Of a stretch of DNA of 23,914 nucleotides, positions 23,578-23,914 are shown piece after piece. Origin of the DNA: DIGJ01 sp036658435. GTDB taxonomy: Bacteria; Bacillota; Clostridia; Lachnospirales; Lachnospiraceae. The stretch covers positions 1 to 23,914 of the forward strand of contig JAVXEO010000037.1 in NCBI GenBank assembly GCA_036658435.1, in the 5' to 3' direction. The position numbers were made by a program, and so were the translations under genes. Under the pieces are notes generated by a model that saw only the letters and a list, made by a program, of their open reading frames with translations, made no database searches and was not told the DNA's origin. How positions within the stretch are numbered: the stretch's first letter is position 1; each line of letters opens with the position of its first letter.

Positions 23578-23901
23578 ATGATTATTACAACAACACCATC
23601 CATCGAAGGAAAAAAAATCGTAGAGTACAAAGGCGTTGTATTTGGAGAAGTGATTTCAGGAGTAAATTTCATTCGAGATTTCACGGCAGGACTGTCAAAC
23701 TTCTTTGGAGGAAGGTCGAATTCTTATGAAGATGAACTCCAAACAGCAAGAACCAATGCAATGCATGAAATGGAAGACAGAGCCAGATCCTTGGGAGCAA
23801 ACGCAGTAGTAGGTGTGGACATTGATTATGAAGTACTTGGGGCAGACAATGGAATGCTTATGGTAACCGCCTCCGGTACAGCCGTTGTATATGGAGAGTA
23901 A
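23578..23901 (+). CDS. YbjQ / UPF0145 family protein
   Basis: The 107-residue protein matches the YbjQ (UPF0145, heavy-metal-binding-like) family: T-T-T-P-S-I-E-G-K-K-I-V-E-Y-K-G-V-V-F-G-E at the start, a middle R-D-F-T-A-G-L-S-N-F-F-G-G-R, then A-M-H-E-M-E-D-R-A-R-S-L-G-A-N-A-V-V-G-V-D-I-D-Y-E. Family members form pentameric rings in crystal structures; no biochemical role is firmly established. A strong AGGAGG site lies 8 nt before the ATG. It appears to be a single-gene unit with no functional link to the LacI/pgmB pair visible. Confidence 0.93.
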   Translation: MIITTTPSIEGKKIVEYKGVVFGEVISGVNFIRDFTAGLSNFFGGRSNSYEDELQTARTNAMHEMEDRARSLGANAVVGVDIDYEVLGADNGMLMVTASGTAVVYGE

Positions 23902-23914
23902 AACAGTAAAAAAA

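Overview
The window looks like a low-GC, Gram-positive anaerobe of the Clostridia, most likely a Lachnospiraceae-type gut bacterium. The reasons are AT-rich DNA with strong AGGAGG ribosome binding sites, a Gram-positive type replicative polymerase (PolC), the MEP isoprenoid genes dxr and ispG, a bactofilin, and an anaerobic nitrogenase-like protein. Taxonomy is inferred from gene content only. There is a 100-base run of N at 7339-7438 (an assembly gap inside a repeat). No rRNA, tRNA, CRISPR array or transposase was seen.

Layout. (1) 1-5679: an operon-like run, open at the left edge. It holds a nitrogenase component 1-like protein, a FecBCD-type ABC importer (lipoprotein, permease, ATPase, each pair of transporter genes overlapping by 4 bp), and a SAM-dependent methyltransferase fused to a C-terminal Hpt-like domain. 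It ends at a terminator near 5766-5798. (2) 5805-19054: one long same-strand block starting at an extended -10 promoter: membrane-anchored NodB deacetylase, bactofilin with a long charged repeat, pyrH, frr, uppS, cdsA, dxr, rseP, ispG and polC. It links cell-envelope building (undecaprenyl phosphate, CDP-diacylglycerol, isoprenoid precursors, peptidoglycan or polysaccharide modification, cytoskeletal scaffold) with translation recycling, UMP phosphorylation and replication. (3) 19085-21646: a regulatory island after polC. (4) 21665-23418: pgmB and a LacI-family repressor, with a strong promoter and a LacI-type operator. (5) 23578-23901: a YbjQ/UPF0145 protein.

The most interesting part is region 3. 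A 606-residue regulator appears to be built as two successive HTH plus helical-repeat units. Downstream and on the opposite strand lies a previously unmarked 43-codon gene for a small peptide with a signal sequence, an AxA cleavage site and an ideal ribosome binding site. Upstream of it is a perfect 24-bp inverted repeat (21265-21288 / 21344-21367). From each arm, an outward-facing -10 box lies exactly 16 bp away. This has the architecture of a divergent promoter pair controlled by one DNA-binding protein, and it suggests a peptide-signalling (RRNPP-like) circuit. One promoter drives the peptide; the other drives a roughly 250-nt transcript of unknown function ending in a very stable hairpin. 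All of the functional wiring is inference from the sequence.
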